Shown here in pieces: positions 53,384 through 62,102 of a stretch of DNA of 64,000 nt (its first letter is position 1; each line of letters opens with the position of its first letter). Location: NCBI RefSeq assembly GCF_021513175.1, contig NZ_CP090953.1, positions 3,344,501 through 3,408,500 on the forward strand. Reading direction: 5' to 3'. A program made the translations under genes and the position numbers. Below the pieces are notes generated by a model, which saw nothing but the letters and a program-made list of their open reading frames with translations, made no database searches and was not told the origin of the DNA. The stretch comes from Sphingomonas sp. S2-65 (GTDB lineage: Bacteria > Pseudomonadota > Alphaproteobacteria > Sphingomonadales > Sphingomonadaceae).

Positions 53384-53416
53384 CTTGTCGGGGCGGCTTG
53401 CCTCCGCTCCGACAGG
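53384..53416 (+). terminator. Hairpin after the alginate-type receptor
   Basis: CTTGTCGGGGCGG pairs with CCGCTCCGACAGG as a 13-bp stem with two G-T wobbles and a 7-nt loop, six bases after the stop. No T-run follows. The stem ends at the first base of the GntR-type site copy C. Confidence 0.65.
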
Positions 53417-53432
53417 TGGTATGACAATTCCA
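53416..53432. promoter_or_regulatory. GntR/FadR-type site, copy C (autoregulatory)
   Basis: GTGGTATGACAATTCCA lies 28 bases before the GntR start codon. It contains TGGT-ATG-ACAA, an exact fit to the FadR-subfamily half-site spacing (TnGT-N3-ACnA). Its first eight bases are identical to copies A and B. Confidence 0.5.
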
Positions 53433-53460
53433 ACAGAAAACGAGGGAATTGCTAGTCCTG

Positions 53461-54207
53461 ATGACGAACCGCCGCCTTTTTCAGGACGTTGCAGAGCAGA
53501 TAGTCGCCTTGATCGAAGAGGGCGCGTTCCCGCGCGGCTCGCGCCTGCCGGGCGAGCGCGAGCTTTCCGAACGGTTCGGAGTCAGCCGGGTGACGATCCG
53601 GGAAGCCGAGATCGCGCTCCAAGCGAGCGGGCGCCTTCAGATCAAGACCGGCTCCGGCGTCTATGTCGCCGACCGACCAAAGGGTGGGAGCGACCATCTT
53701 CCCATAGTCAGCGCGTTCGAGCTGACGGAAGCGCGTGCGTTGTTCGAATCGGAAGCCGCGGCTTTGGCCGCACCGATCATCTCGGATGGTGACATCGCCG
53801 TGCTGCGCGACCTCCTGGAACAGATGTCGCGCGATGGTCTGGACGATGCGGCATTGACGGCGATCGACCAAACCTTTCATCTCACTATCGCCTCCGCCTC
53901 GGGCAACAAGGCAATCATCCATGTTATCGAGACACTGTGGCGGCTGCGCACCGAACTTCCAGAGGTTCGCCGGACGCATTCTTCCGTGTGCCATCACGAC
54001 AGTACGCAGCGCCATGACGAGCACGGCGCGATCGTCGAAGCATTAGCCCGCCGTGACGCCCAGTCGGCCCGCTTGGCCATGCGGCAACATTTCGGCCGCC
54101 TGCTCGAAGCGATGCTCGACGCCACCGAACAGCGAGAGATCGCCGAACTCAAAGAGCGGGCTGCGCAGAGCCGGGCACGCTTTACGCTCACCACGAGGTT
54201 GAGCTGA
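53461..54207 (+). CDS. FadR-subfamily GntR transcriptional regulator
   Basis: A 248-aa regulator. The winged HTH (~residues 5-72) reads QDVAEQIVALIEEGAFPRGSRLPGERELSERFGVSRVTIREAEIALQASGRLQIKTGSGVYV. The FCD ligand domain (~90-215) has the metal-site residues in IDQTFHLTIASASGN, HDEHGAIVEAL and AMRQHFG. Such proteins in uronate operons often sense KDG, KDPG or related acids. GAGGG lies upstream; a TTG four codons earlier is an alternative start. It is transcribed after the receptor from its own promoter with site C. Confidence 0.92.
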   Translation: MTNRRLFQDVAEQIVALIEEGAFPRGSRLPGERELSERFGVSRVTIREAEIALQASGRLQIKTGSGVYVADRPKGGSDHLPIVSAFELTEARALFESEAAALAAPIISDGDIAVLRDLLEQMSRDGLDDAALTAIDQTFHLTIASASGNKAIIHVIETLWRLRTELPEVRRTHSSVCHHDSTQRHDEHGAIVEALARRDAQSARLAMRQHFGRLLEAMLDATEQREIAELKERAAQSRARFTLTTRLS

Positions 54208-54500
54208 AGCGATTTAGCCGAACGGGCTCCGTACGTTTTGATTACCAGGTGACTTGTCTCGGGAAGGGGGCAATCTCGCGGGCCTATGTCCATTTGCCTG
54301 GCCGGACGATCTGACCATTTCTAGGGAAGATGGCTCAATAACGCGACGGTGCCGCGGCAAGCTTTCCCCAGCAAAGGCCAATAAAAATCCCGTCGGACCG
54401 CAGGGAACCTACTCATCTTCTAGAGAACTGGATACTTTCGGACTGGCGCTCCTGAAAGTTGCTTCATATGCTCGCCTTCGGTTGTGGAGGATCAAAGGGG

Positions 54501-57062
54501 ATGTACATGCCGAGGGGGCAGCGCCGCCGACCTTTAGTGCGGCGCGTCTTGCTCGGCACGGCGGGTGTCGGCGCGGTGATTTGCGGCCCGGGGGCATGGG
54601 CGCAGGAGGCGTCGCCCCCCGCCGCGGACGCGGAGCCGCAGCGCGGGCAAGAGGAAGTCGTCATCCTGGGCACGCGCGGATCGGCAGTGACCGACATCGC
54701 GCCGCTGCTCACGCTGGACGAGAACAATGTAGCGGCGCTCGGCGCCTCGAACATGGACGAGCTGCTCCGGGCTATCCAGGGAAGCACCCGATCCGCAGAC
54801 GGATCTCCCCCGGTCTTCCTGCTGAACGCACAGCGGGTATCGGGATATGAGGAGATTGGGACGCTGCCGCCCGAGGCGATCGAGAAAGTCGAAGTGCTGC
54901 CCGAACTCGCGGCGCTGAAGTTCGGCTATCCGCCGACGCAGCGCGTGGTGAACTTCATCACCAAGCGGCGCTTCAACCAGCTGGATCTGCGCGGCGCCCT
55001 GGGCAGCACCACGCGCCGCGGCAGCCTGAGCCAAAAGGGCAATGTCGGGCTTACTCGCCTGCGCGGCGACCGCCGGATGAGCCTGACGCTGGAGATGCGC
55101 CATGCCGATGCGCTGCTGCAGTCAGACCGCGACCTGCTGCCCGATCCGGACGTGCCGTTCGACGCGGTGGGCAACGTGCTGGGACTGTCGAGCGGAGAAG
55201 TCGACCCGGCGCTTTCGGCCGCGGCCGGCTTTCCGGTGACGATCGCGCCGGTGCCCGAGCGGGCGGAGGATCGCGGCACGCTGTCCGCCTATGCCGCGGA
55301 GGCGAACCGCCCGCGGCTGTTCGATCTTGGGCCGCTGCGCACGCTGACGCCCGATACGCGCGCCGTGAAGGCGCAGGCGGTGCTTGCCGACCGGATCACG
55401 CCCGCGCTTGCCGGCTCGCTCACGCTGAACGCCGAGCAAAGCCTGGACCGCGGCATCGCCGGGCCCGCGCCGGTTTACCTGAACGTGCCGGCAACGAATC
55501 CTTTGTCGCCCTTTGCCGAACCGGTGCGGCTGGCACGGTACCTGACTGAGGCGGCGCCGCTGCGGCAATGGCAGAAGACGACCACGCTGAAGGCGGGTCT
55601 GACCCTGCGAGGATCGATTGCGCGCTGGCGCTGGGATTTCAGCGGCGCGTTCGAGCAGAAGCAGATCGACGGGCGCAGCGAGCGCGGGATCGATCTGGCC
55701 GCGGCCAACGCCGCGCTTGCCGGCGGGGCCGATCCTTTCGCGCCGCTGACGCCCGCGCTGCTGACCGATCGGCTGGTCGATGTCGCTCGGCTGCGCACGC
55801 GTACGGGAGAGGCGAAGCTGGTGGCGACCGGCTCGCCCCTGCGGTTGCCGGCGGGCGCGGTGACGGTGACCGCCACCGCCGAGCTCGGCCGGGCGACCGC
55901 TGCGTCCGCGACCCGCGGGCCCAATCCGTTCAGCCTGGAACTGGGCAGGACCCGTTCGGAAGGCGGCGTGGCGATCGACGTGCCGATCAGCGGAACCGAC
56001 GCGCTGTCGTCTTTGGGTCAGTTGTCCGCCAATGCGGCATTCCGGGAAAGACATGTGAGCGGGTTCGGGCAGTTGCAGGATGCAAGCGCAGGGCTGGCGT
56101 GGACCGTAGCGAGTGGCGTGCAGCTGACTGCATCGGTGAAGCGGAGCGAGGCCGCACCCGATCTGGCGCAGCAATCCAATCCCGAAGTGCGCGTAGCGAA
56201 CGTGCCGGTGCTCGATTTCGGCAATGGCCGCACCGAGCTGGTCACGCTGATCACCGGCGGCAATCCGGATCTCCGGGCGGAGGAGCGTCTGGTGCGATCG
56301 CTGGCGGTCACCCTCAAGCCGTTCGCCGGTCGCGAATGGCGCCTGAGCGCGACGTATGAAGCGACGGACGTGCGCAACCAGACCGGCTCGGTCTACGCCA
56401 TCACGCCGCAGACCGAGGCGCTGCTGCCCGACCTGTTCACCCGCGATGCTGCGGGGCGGTTGACCCAAGTGCAGTTCCGGCCGCTTAACTTCCACCGCGA
56501 GCGCATCCGTTCACTCAACCTGGTGGTCAGCGTCTTCAGCCAGCTCGGCAGGCCGACAGCGCCGAATCCAGCGCGCCCCGGTCCGCCGCCGCCGCGCCCG
56601 ACCCTGTATGTCGGCGCAGGTCCAACCTACAAGTTCAGCGACCTCTTGCAGCTGCGGCGCGGCACCGCCGAGCTGGACCTGCTGCGCGGCGACACGGTAA
56701 CGGGGGGAAGCGCGCCCCGCCTGTCCGGTTACGTCTATGGCGGGCTCACCCATCAGGGAAGCGGCCTGACATTTGACGGATGGTATAGCGGCACCAGCCG
56801 CGTGCGGAGCGGCGATCCTTCAGCAGACTTCCGCTTCGGCGCACTATTGCGGCTGAACGTCAGTGCGTTCGTGGACCTGCACGACTTCGCCAAGCACGCA
56901 AAATGGACGGAGAAGCTGCAGCTGCGGGTGGATGCTAGCAACATCGGAGATGCGCGGCAGCGGGTGCGCGACGGCAATGGCGAGACGCCCAACCGCTTCC
57001 AGGCCGATTACCTCGATCCCATCGGGCGCACGGTCACGGTGTCGCTCCGCAAGCTGTTCTAG
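54501..57062 (+). CDS. TonB-receptor-like outer-membrane protein of unknown ligand
   Basis: About 853 aa. The signal peptide is basic, with RRPLVRRVLLGTAGVGAVICGPGAWAQ. A short plug-like region (~residues 55-160) has EEVVILGTRGSAVTDIAPLLTLDENNVAALGASNMDELLRAIQGST, then LPPEAIEKVEVLPELAALKFGYPPTQRVVNFITKRR. A long beta-barrel ends IGRTVTVSLRKLF with terminal Phe. The usual oligosaccharide-receptor signatures are weak, so it belongs to a divergent sphingomonad group. GGAGG stands ten bases before the ATG used. About 290 bp upstream are non-coding; no operator is recognised. It may be separate from the alginate unit. Confidence 0.75.
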   Translation: MYMPRGQRRRPLVRRVLLGTAGVGAVICGPGAWAQEASPPAADAEPQRGQEEVVILGTRGSAVTDIAPLLTLDENNVAALGASNMDELLRAIQGSTRSADGSPPVFLLNAQRVSGYEEIGTLPPEAIEKVEVLPELAALKFGYPPTQRVVNFITKRRFNQLDLRGALGSTTRRGSLSQKGNVGLTRLRGDRRMSLTLEMRHADALLQSDRDLLPDPDVPFDAVGNVLGLSSGEVDPALSAAAGFPVTIAPVPERAEDRGTLSAYAAEANRPRLFDLGPLRTLTPDTRAVKAQAVLADRITPALAGSLTLNAEQSLDRGIAGPAPVYLNVPATNPLSPFAEPVRLARYLTEAAPLRQWQKTTTLKAGLTLRGSIARWRWDFSGAFEQKQIDGRSERGIDLAAANAALAGGADPFAPLTPALLTDRLVDVARLRTRTGEAKLVATGSPLRLPAGAVTVTATAELGRATAASATRGPNPFSLELGRTRSEGGVAIDVPISGTDALSSLGQLSANAAFRERHVSGFGQLQDASAGLAWTVASGVQLTASVKRSEAAPDLAQQSNPEVRVANVPVLDFGNGRTELVTLITGGNPDLRAEERLVRSLAVTLKPFAGREWRLSATYEATDVRNQTGSVYAITPQTEALLPDLFTRDAAGRLTQVQFRPLNFHRERIRSLNLVVSVFSQLGRPTAPNPARPGPPPPRPTLYVGAGPTYKFSDLLQLRRGTAELDLLRGDTVTGGSAPRLSGYVYGGLTHQGSGLTFDGWYSGTSRVRSGDPSADFRFGALLRLNVSAFVDLHDFAKHAKWTEKLQLRVDASNIGDARQRVRDGNGETPNRFQADYLDPIGRTVTVSLRKLF

Positions 57063-57253
57063 GCTTGTCGATCTAAGTGTTGAGCGCAGTGCAAAATCTC
57101 GCGGATTCGGCCGGTCGCCGTATACGGCGCAATAAGCATCATGAGTTGGTCGGCAGAGGCTAACTGGCGCTTCCAAACCAATATCACGGCAGTTCGGGAA
57201 CTGTCGTTGCCGCCGGTCGTACTCTCGGCAGCTCCACGGTGAGGACGCAGACG

Positions 57254-57700
57254 ATGGGGAGAAGCCCAATTCCAACCCAGGTGAGGCTTCTCGGGCCTAG
57301 AGCGCATCCGCTGTATCCAGCACTTTTTCCGATCCCGATCATCTGCTTCTTCGGCGCGCTGATCACCGATCTGGCTTATATCGCCAGCGCCGAGATGATG
57401 TGGCTCGACTTCTCGTCCTGGCTGCTACTCGCCGGGCTGATCGGGGGCGGCGTTGCGGGTGCCTTGCTGGTCGTCGAATTGATCCGCGCACACGATCGGC
57501 GCGCGCTCTTGCCGCACTTCCTCTTCCTGCTCGCGGCCTGGGTGATCGAGGTCTTCAACTCGTTCATTCACGCGCGTGATGGGTGGACCGCCGTCGTACC
57601 GACGGGATTATCGCTTTCCATCGTCGCCGCGGTGCTCGGCCTGTTGGCTGGGTGGTTCTGGCAATCGGCGTACCACCGTTCGGCGAAAGTTTCACAATGA
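57254..57700 (+). CDS. DUF2231 membrane protein
   Basis: A 148-aa protein with four membrane helices. It opens GPRAHPLYPALFPIPIICFFGALITDLAYIASAEMMWLDFSSWLLLAGLIGGGVAGALLVVELI, the HP-x(5)-PIP motif and helix layout of DUF2231. Pairing with a sorbosone-dehydrogenase-type lipoprotein is common, and here the two overlap by four bases (ATGA), so they are coupled. It could anchor or pass electrons from its partner; this is inferred. Confidence 0.85.
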   Translation: MGRSPIPTQVRLLGPRAHPLYPALFPIPIICFFGALITDLAYIASAEMMWLDFSSWLLLAGLIGGGVAGALLVVELIRAHDRRALLPHFLFLLAAWVIEVFNSFIHARDGWTAVVPTGLSLSIVAAVLGLLAGWFWQSAYHRSAKVSQ

Positions 57701-59064
57701 CTCGCAGCCTAATCGCGATCCTCGGTCTGCTGCCCCTTGCGGCGTGCGGCGGCGGCCAAGCAATCGACCCGAACAGCCAATATGGCGCCAATCCAATGCT
57801 GCCTGAGCCGCACGAGCAGCTCGTGGCAGACGTTGGCGTGTTCGAGACAGTCGGCTGGCAACGCGGAGAAACGCCAACTGTCCCAGCCGGCTTCCGGATT
57901 GCGCCCGTTGCGCAAGGTCTGGCTAATCCGCGCAACGTCCTGGCGCTGCCCAATGGCGACGTCCTGATCGTCGAATCGCGCAACGAGGGTGGCGAGCCGG
58001 TTCAACGGCCTAAGGATCCGATCCGCGACTGGATCATGTCCCGGGCGCATTCGCAGACGAAGAGCGGGCAAGCATCACAGGCGAGCAATCGGATCACGCT
58101 AGTTCGCGATGCGAACGGCGACGGTCGGCCCGAGCTCCGATCGGTGCTCGTCGATCATCTGAACGCGCCTTTCGGTATCGCGGTGCTTAACGGCTTCCTG
58201 TTTGTGGCGAATACCGACGCGATCGTCCGCTATCCGTTTACGACGGGTGATACGCGGATCACTGCGCCTGGCGTGAGGCTGGCCGATCTCCCCGCAGGCT
58301 CGATCAACCACCATTGGACCAAGAGCCTGACGGCCAGCCCCGACGGGTCGAGGCTCTTTGTCAGCGTCGGTTCGAACAGCAATGCCATGGAGCGCGGGTC
58401 CGACGCCGAGCGCGATCGGGCAGCGATCCATGAGGTCGACCCGCAGACCGGATTGATGAAGACATTTGCCACCGGCCTGCGCAATCCGAACGGCCTCACC
58501 TTCTACCCAGGGTCCAATACCCTGTGGACGGTGGTCAACGAGCGCGACGAACTCGGTCCCAACCTCGTTCCCGATTACATGACCTCGGTTCGCCCAGGCG
58601 GCTTCTACGGCTGGCCGTACAGCTATTACGGCCAGCATGTAGACCCCCGCGTGCGGCCGCAGCGTCCCGATCTCGTCGCCCGCGCGATCCGGCCCGACTA
58701 CGCGTTGAGTTCGCATGTCGCAGCGCTCGGGCTGACCTTCTACACGGGTACAAGCTTTCCCGCCTCTTTCCGTGGCGGTGCTTTTATCGGCGAGCACGGC
58801 AGTTGGAACCGCACCGAACCGCATGGCTATAAGGTCGCCTTCATCGGCTTCCAAGGCGGGCGCCCGACCGGCATACCGCAGGATTTCGTAACGGGCTTCC
58901 TCAAGGACGGGAAGGCGCACGGCCGCCCCGTCGGGGTCGCGATCGATCGGACGGGAGCGCTGCTGATCGCGGACGACGTCGGCAACACTGTCTGGCGCGT
59001 GAGCTATACTGGCGCCGGAGGGGCATCGCCGCTCCCGCCTGCGTCGGGCGCGATCTCGCGGTAG
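57697..59064 (+). CDS. Sorbosone-dehydrogenase-type beta-propeller lipoprotein
   Basis: About 455 aa. The signal with lipobox LLPLAACG indicates a lipoprotein. The propeller segments include FRIAPVAQGLANPRNVLALPNGDVLIVESRNEG, then LNAPFGIAVLNGFLFVANTDAIVRYP, GSINHHWTKSLTASPDGSRLFVSVGSNSN and GLRNPNGLTFYPGSNTLWTVVNERDELGPNLVPDYMTSVRPGGFYGWPYSYYG. These are the motifs of PQQ-dependent aldose/sorbosone dehydrogenases. It would oxidise a sugar aldehyde in the periplasm. It overlaps the DUF2231 stop. Confidence 0.9.
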   Translation: MTRSLIAILGLLPLAACGGGQAIDPNSQYGANPMLPEPHEQLVADVGVFETVGWQRGETPTVPAGFRIAPVAQGLANPRNVLALPNGDVLIVESRNEGGEPVQRPKDPIRDWIMSRAHSQTKSGQASQASNRITLVRDANGDGRPELRSVLVDHLNAPFGIAVLNGFLFVANTDAIVRYPFTTGDTRITAPGVRLADLPAGSINHHWTKSLTASPDGSRLFVSVGSNSNAMERGSDAERDRAAIHEVDPQTGLMKTFATGLRNPNGLTFYPGSNTLWTVVNERDELGPNLVPDYMTSVRPGGFYGWPYSYYGQHVDPRVRPQRPDLVARAIRPDYALSSHVAALGLTFYTGTSFPASFRGGAFIGEHGSWNRTEPHGYKVAFIGFQGGRPTGIPQDFVTGFLKDGKAHGRPVGVAIDRTGALLIADDVGNTVWRVSYTGAGGASPLPPASGAISR

Positions 59065-59093
59065 CGGATTGGGGTGGTGCATCCTCGGCAATC

Positions 59094-59990
59094 ATGATGT
59101 CGGGCATCGCGCCTCGAAGGTTCGTCCCGATAGCGCTAGGGTTCGCGCCGGTGATGGCGGCGTCGTCACCCGCGATCGCCCAGCAGGTGCCGACCATCGA
59201 CACAGAGGATGCCTCGCTTGGTTCGGCGTCAGTTGGTAGCGGCCGCGTGCACCCGTCGCTGGCCATCGACCTGCGGAACGGTGACTTTGCCCGCGGCAAT
59301 TTCGATGACGACGCGGCGGACCTCGATCGGCTGCCTGTTCATTTCCAGCTTGGCTTTGCGGCCGAACTCCACCGGAACGCCGAAAACGAAGCGGACGCTT
59401 TTTTGGTGTTCAACAGCTCGAACGGCTTCCACGCCCCAGTGTCGGCAGAGCGCGCGTCTCCGGGTGCATGGTATGAAAGCAACAACGCGGTGGCGCTTGT
59501 GCTGTCTCCCGCAAGGGACCTGCGGACTGGCATCGTCTACACGATCAAGACCAGCCCGAACGGCGTATCCTCAACAACCCATGAGTTGAGCCTGACCAGC
59601 GCATTAGGTGGTGAATCCCCTTTGGGCGCTTTGTCGCCGACTGCGGTGGTGACCTGGCGGCCGAAGGGTGGGCGTGGTCTCTTCACTCAGATCGGTATCG
59701 AGCCTTCGATCGCGCTGACGCAGCAGGACGATGGTCCCGCGATCAGCTTTCCCACGCTGGTGGGCATCGGTTGGGACGATTTCTACGAGGCAGGCAGCGG
59801 CGACGCGGCTTATGGGAGTATCGGCGGCGCCTACTCGCACCCGTTCGAAGCGGCGGGCGTCAAATGGCAATTGCGCGCCGAGGCGCTCGCCGTCTTGCGG
59901 AGCGATAGGCTGCGGCACCTCGGTGGTCCGGATGCCGAGCACGGTACGGTGGTGCCCATCGCGACGGTGAGCCTTCGCCTCGCTTATTGA
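59094..59990 (+). CDS. Exported beta-rich protein of unknown function
   Basis: A 298-aa protein with a signal peptide ending SSPAIAQ (~residue 30). The mature part alternates short beta strands with Asp/Gly turns (LDRLPVHFQLGFAAELHRNAENEADAFLVF, then YTIKTSPNGVSSTTHELSLTSALGG) and ends VVPIATVSLRLAY. An aromatic C-terminal residue preceded by alternating hydrophobics is typical of outer-membrane barrels. No family is recognised. It follows the sorbosone-dehydrogenase gene by 29 bp, so it may be co-transcribed. Confidence 0.6.
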   Translation: MMSGIAPRRFVPIALGFAPVMAASSPAIAQQVPTIDTEDASLGSASVGSGRVHPSLAIDLRNGDFARGNFDDDAADLDRLPVHFQLGFAAELHRNAENEADAFLVFNSSNGFHAPVSAERASPGAWYESNNAVALVLSPARDLRTGIVYTIKTSPNGVSSTTHELSLTSALGGESPLGALSPTAVVTWRPKGGRGLFTQIGIEPSIALTQQDDGPAISFPTLVGIGWDDFYEAGSGDAAYGSIGGAYSHPFEAAGVKWQLRAEALAVLRSDRLRHLGGPDAEHGTVVPIATVSLRLAY

Positions 59991-60072
59991 TCGCCTAACC
60001 GGCATGTCGTTTCGCGGCCTCGACCATATCGGGAGATCCGGGCGTTCTTGCCGCTGATCCCCCTCCGAACAT

Positions 60073-61026
60073 TCACGCCGGCCCTTCCTCGCCGGCCTGA
60101 TACGAACGTGGGCGGCTCTCGATGACGCTGAAGAAGCCGACGCCGCCAAGGACGCAGAGCGTGCCGACCGCCTCCGGCCAGCCGAACGGCTCGCCCAGCA
60201 CCATGACCGCGACAACGATCGTCACTACCGGGCTGATCGTCGAAACAATGGCCGTGCCCTGCGCGCCGATCCTTGCAGTACCTGCTGACATCAGGAACGC
60301 CGGAACGATCGTCGAGAAGACCGCCAGTGCCAGGATCAGCGTCCATGCGCCGCGCGGTGGCATCAGCGCTGCTGCGGGGTGCGTCAGAAAGAAGCCAAGC
60401 AGCGCCATCCCTCCAGCCGCGCTCATCGCGATTGCGGTGAACAAGGGTGCTCCACAGCGCAGGATGAGTTCGCGCGCGAACAGTTGGTAAAGGGCGAAGG
60501 TGACCGCCGCAATCGCGACGAAAGCACCGCCGATGAGCGCCGCCGTTCCAAGCCGGGTCGGCTCGCCTGCGAACATCACGAACAGACCGACATAGCTGAG
60601 CCCAGCACCAAGCAGGGCATGGGGACGAAGAGGATGCCCCAACAGCAATCGTCCGAACAGGATCACCAGGAACGGATAAGTGAACAGGATCAGCCGCTCG
60701 ATTTGCGCATCGAGGGTCTGCAGCCCCTGAAAGTCCAACCAGGACGAAATGTAATAGCCAAGGACGCCGACAAGCATCGCCAACCCGACCGTACGCGCGT
60801 CCGGGCGGGCATCTCGCTCCAGCCGCCGCCACTGCTGTACCCCGACCAATGCGAACACCGGCACGGCCACCACCATGCGCATCGCAAGCAGGCTCGTTGT
60901 GTCGATGCCATAGCGGTAGATCAGCTTGATCAGAACGCCCTTGATCGCAAACAGCATCGCGCCGGCCGCCGACAACGCAAAGCCAGTGATCCGCCACGCG
61001 GGCGGGTGTGTGACATTCGTCCTCAA
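60073..61026 (-). CDS. EamA/DMT-family transporter
   Basis: A 317-aa inner-membrane protein with about ten helices in two EamA repeats. The first starts GFALSAAGAMLFAIKGVLIKLIYRYGIDTTSLLAMRM and the second GAFVAIAAVTFALYQLFARELILRCGAPLFTAIAMSAAGGMALLGFF, with SAGTARIGAQGTAIVSTISPVVTIVVAVMVLGEPFGWPEAVGTLCVLGGV at the end. It is probably an exporter of metabolites; the substrate is unknown. The frame opens with TTG; the next ATG would remove the first helix, so TTG is preferred. It is convergent with the exported unknown. Confidence 0.9.
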   Translation of the reverse strand: MRTNVTHPPAWRITGFALSAAGAMLFAIKGVLIKLIYRYGIDTTSLLAMRMVVAVPVFALVGVQQWRRLERDARPDARTVGLAMLVGVLGYYISSWLDFQGLQTLDAQIERLILFTYPFLVILFGRLLLGHPLRPHALLGAGLSYVGLFVMFAGEPTRLGTAALIGGAFVAIAAVTFALYQLFARELILRCGAPLFTAIAMSAAGGMALLGFFLTHPAAALMPPRGAWTLILALAVFSTIVPAFLMSAGTARIGAQGTAIVSTISPVVTIVVAVMVLGEPFGWPEAVGTLCVLGGVGFFSVIESRPRSYQAGEEGPA

Positions 61027-61318
61027 GAAGCGACCGGACTCGGCTCGGGAGCAATTGAGGGCAGGGCAGGGTGCATGAACGGTCCTTTGCTGCCGGCAGC
61101 GACTAGCCGAACAAGCGGTCTGGCACGAGCGTTTTGGCCACGGCTGCTCCTAGAGCCAATACGCGCCGGAGATCGCTTCTTCGCGGGATCGTCCATGCCG
61201 CAGTTTTGGCGCTCGCTTCGATGATCATCGCAGAACTGGCGTGACCGTGGGTGGCACGTCCGAACTTCGCGGGAAGCGGCCTCGCAGCCTGGATCGACCT
61301 GCCGGACGGCACGGGCCG

Positions 61319-61573
61319 TCAGTGCTCCGTAAGCTCGACCACCTCGAAATCGAACCGCTTCCACCCGTGCCGCCTCGCCGCTTGTTCCGTCAGCGCCTTC
61401 TTGCCCGCGGCCTCCTTCGCGGATGCGGCGTGGCCCCAGAACACCTCGGTTTTGCCGTCGTGCAGATGCGCGACGATGCGCCAGTAATGCGTGAACGGCG
61501 CGGCGGTGGGGCCGATCGTCTTCACATAGCCGTCGGCCATCGTCGCGGTTAGGTAGCGCTTCTTCCTCGCCAT
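61319..61573 (-). CDS. Small conserved cytoplasmic protein
   Basis: An 84-aa protein starting MARKKRYLTATMADGYVKT, with FTHYWRIVAHLHDGKTEVFWGHAASAKEAAGKKALTEQAA and ending RFDFEVVELTEH. The balanced charge, an N-terminal KK and the beta-alpha pattern suggest a genuine small protein, but I do not recognise the family. It is downstream of the DUF3253 gene on the same strand, with about 46 bp between them. Confidence 0.55.
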   Translation of the reverse strand: MARKKRYLTATMADGYVKTIGPTAAPFTHYWRIVAHLHDGKTEVFWGHAASAKEAAGKKALTEQAARRHGWKRFDFEVVELTEH

Positions 61574-61619
61574 CGCCGCGCGATAGCGCAGTGGCGGAGG
61601 CTGTGGGAGAGGGCAGGCC

Positions 61620-61874
61620 TCAATCGTCGCCGATCCGGCCAATCCTATACGGTCCCGATCGCGTTGCCAGCGGTCGTCCCTTCCAGCTCAGCCGCACCAT
61701 CCCGTCGCGGACCAACCCGTCGATCGCGGCGTGGACCGCGGGCATCGCGCCGCGCCAGTCCGGCGCCATCGCACGCGCTACCTCGCTCGGGCAGATCGTC
61801 GCGTCCGCTGCGCGGCTCGCGAGCAGGGACAACGTGGCGGCCCTCGGGTCGGTCATGCGGATTACGTCGGTCAC
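61620..61874 (-). CDS. DUF3253 family protein
   Basis: An 84-aa winged-helix-like protein: DPRAATLSLLASRAADATICPSEVARAMAPDWRGAMPAVHAAIDGLVRDGMVRLSWKGRPLATRSGPYRIGR, the standard DUF3253 pattern (CPSEVARA and the G-P-Y-R-I end). The GTG used has GAGGG five bases upstream; an ATG six codons on is an equally usual start. It may be a small DNA-binding protein; its function is unknown. Confidence 0.82.
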   Translation of the reverse strand: MTDVIRMTDPRAATLSLLASRAADATICPSEVARAMAPDWRGAMPAVHAAIDGLVRDGMVRLSWKGRPLATRSGPYRIGRIGDD

Positions 61875-61915
61875 GCACACCCTCGGTCAAGCCGCCAGTG
61901 GAGCCAAGCACCTAC

Positions 61916-62053
61916 TCAATCGTGGCGCTCACGCTCCGTCCCGCCTGGGTTAAGGCCGGACGAATGCGTGTGATCGACGCCGCAGGAGCATTGCACGCGT
62001 CGACGATCTTTCGACCGCGCTGCCTGCGCACGGCGGTCTTTCCGGTTCATCAT
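61916..62053 (-). CDS. Very small basic protein with a Cys/His cluster
   Basis: A 45-aa frame, MMNRKDRRAQAARSKDRRRVQCSCGVDHTHSSGLNPGGTE. MNRKDRRA-type openings are common in small alphaproteobacterial proteins, and C-x-C followed by D-H-T-H could bind a metal. GAGG five bases ahead of the ATG supports translation. The hairpin-rich region at 62103-62271 would form its 5' leader if both are transcribed on the minus strand. Confidence 0.45.
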   Translation of the reverse strand: MMNRKDRRAQAARSKDRRRVQCSCGVDHTHSSGLNPGGTERERHD

Positions 62054-62102
62054 TGGAACCTCGGACATAGTTAGTTCCGCTCCAGGGTGCGCCTCAGTAA
62101 CG

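Noticed and set aside
61219..61230. CGATGATCATCG perfect 12-bp palindrome
   Set aside because: Isolated, not at a suitable distance from a start codon, and not repeated elsewhere; could easily occur by chance.
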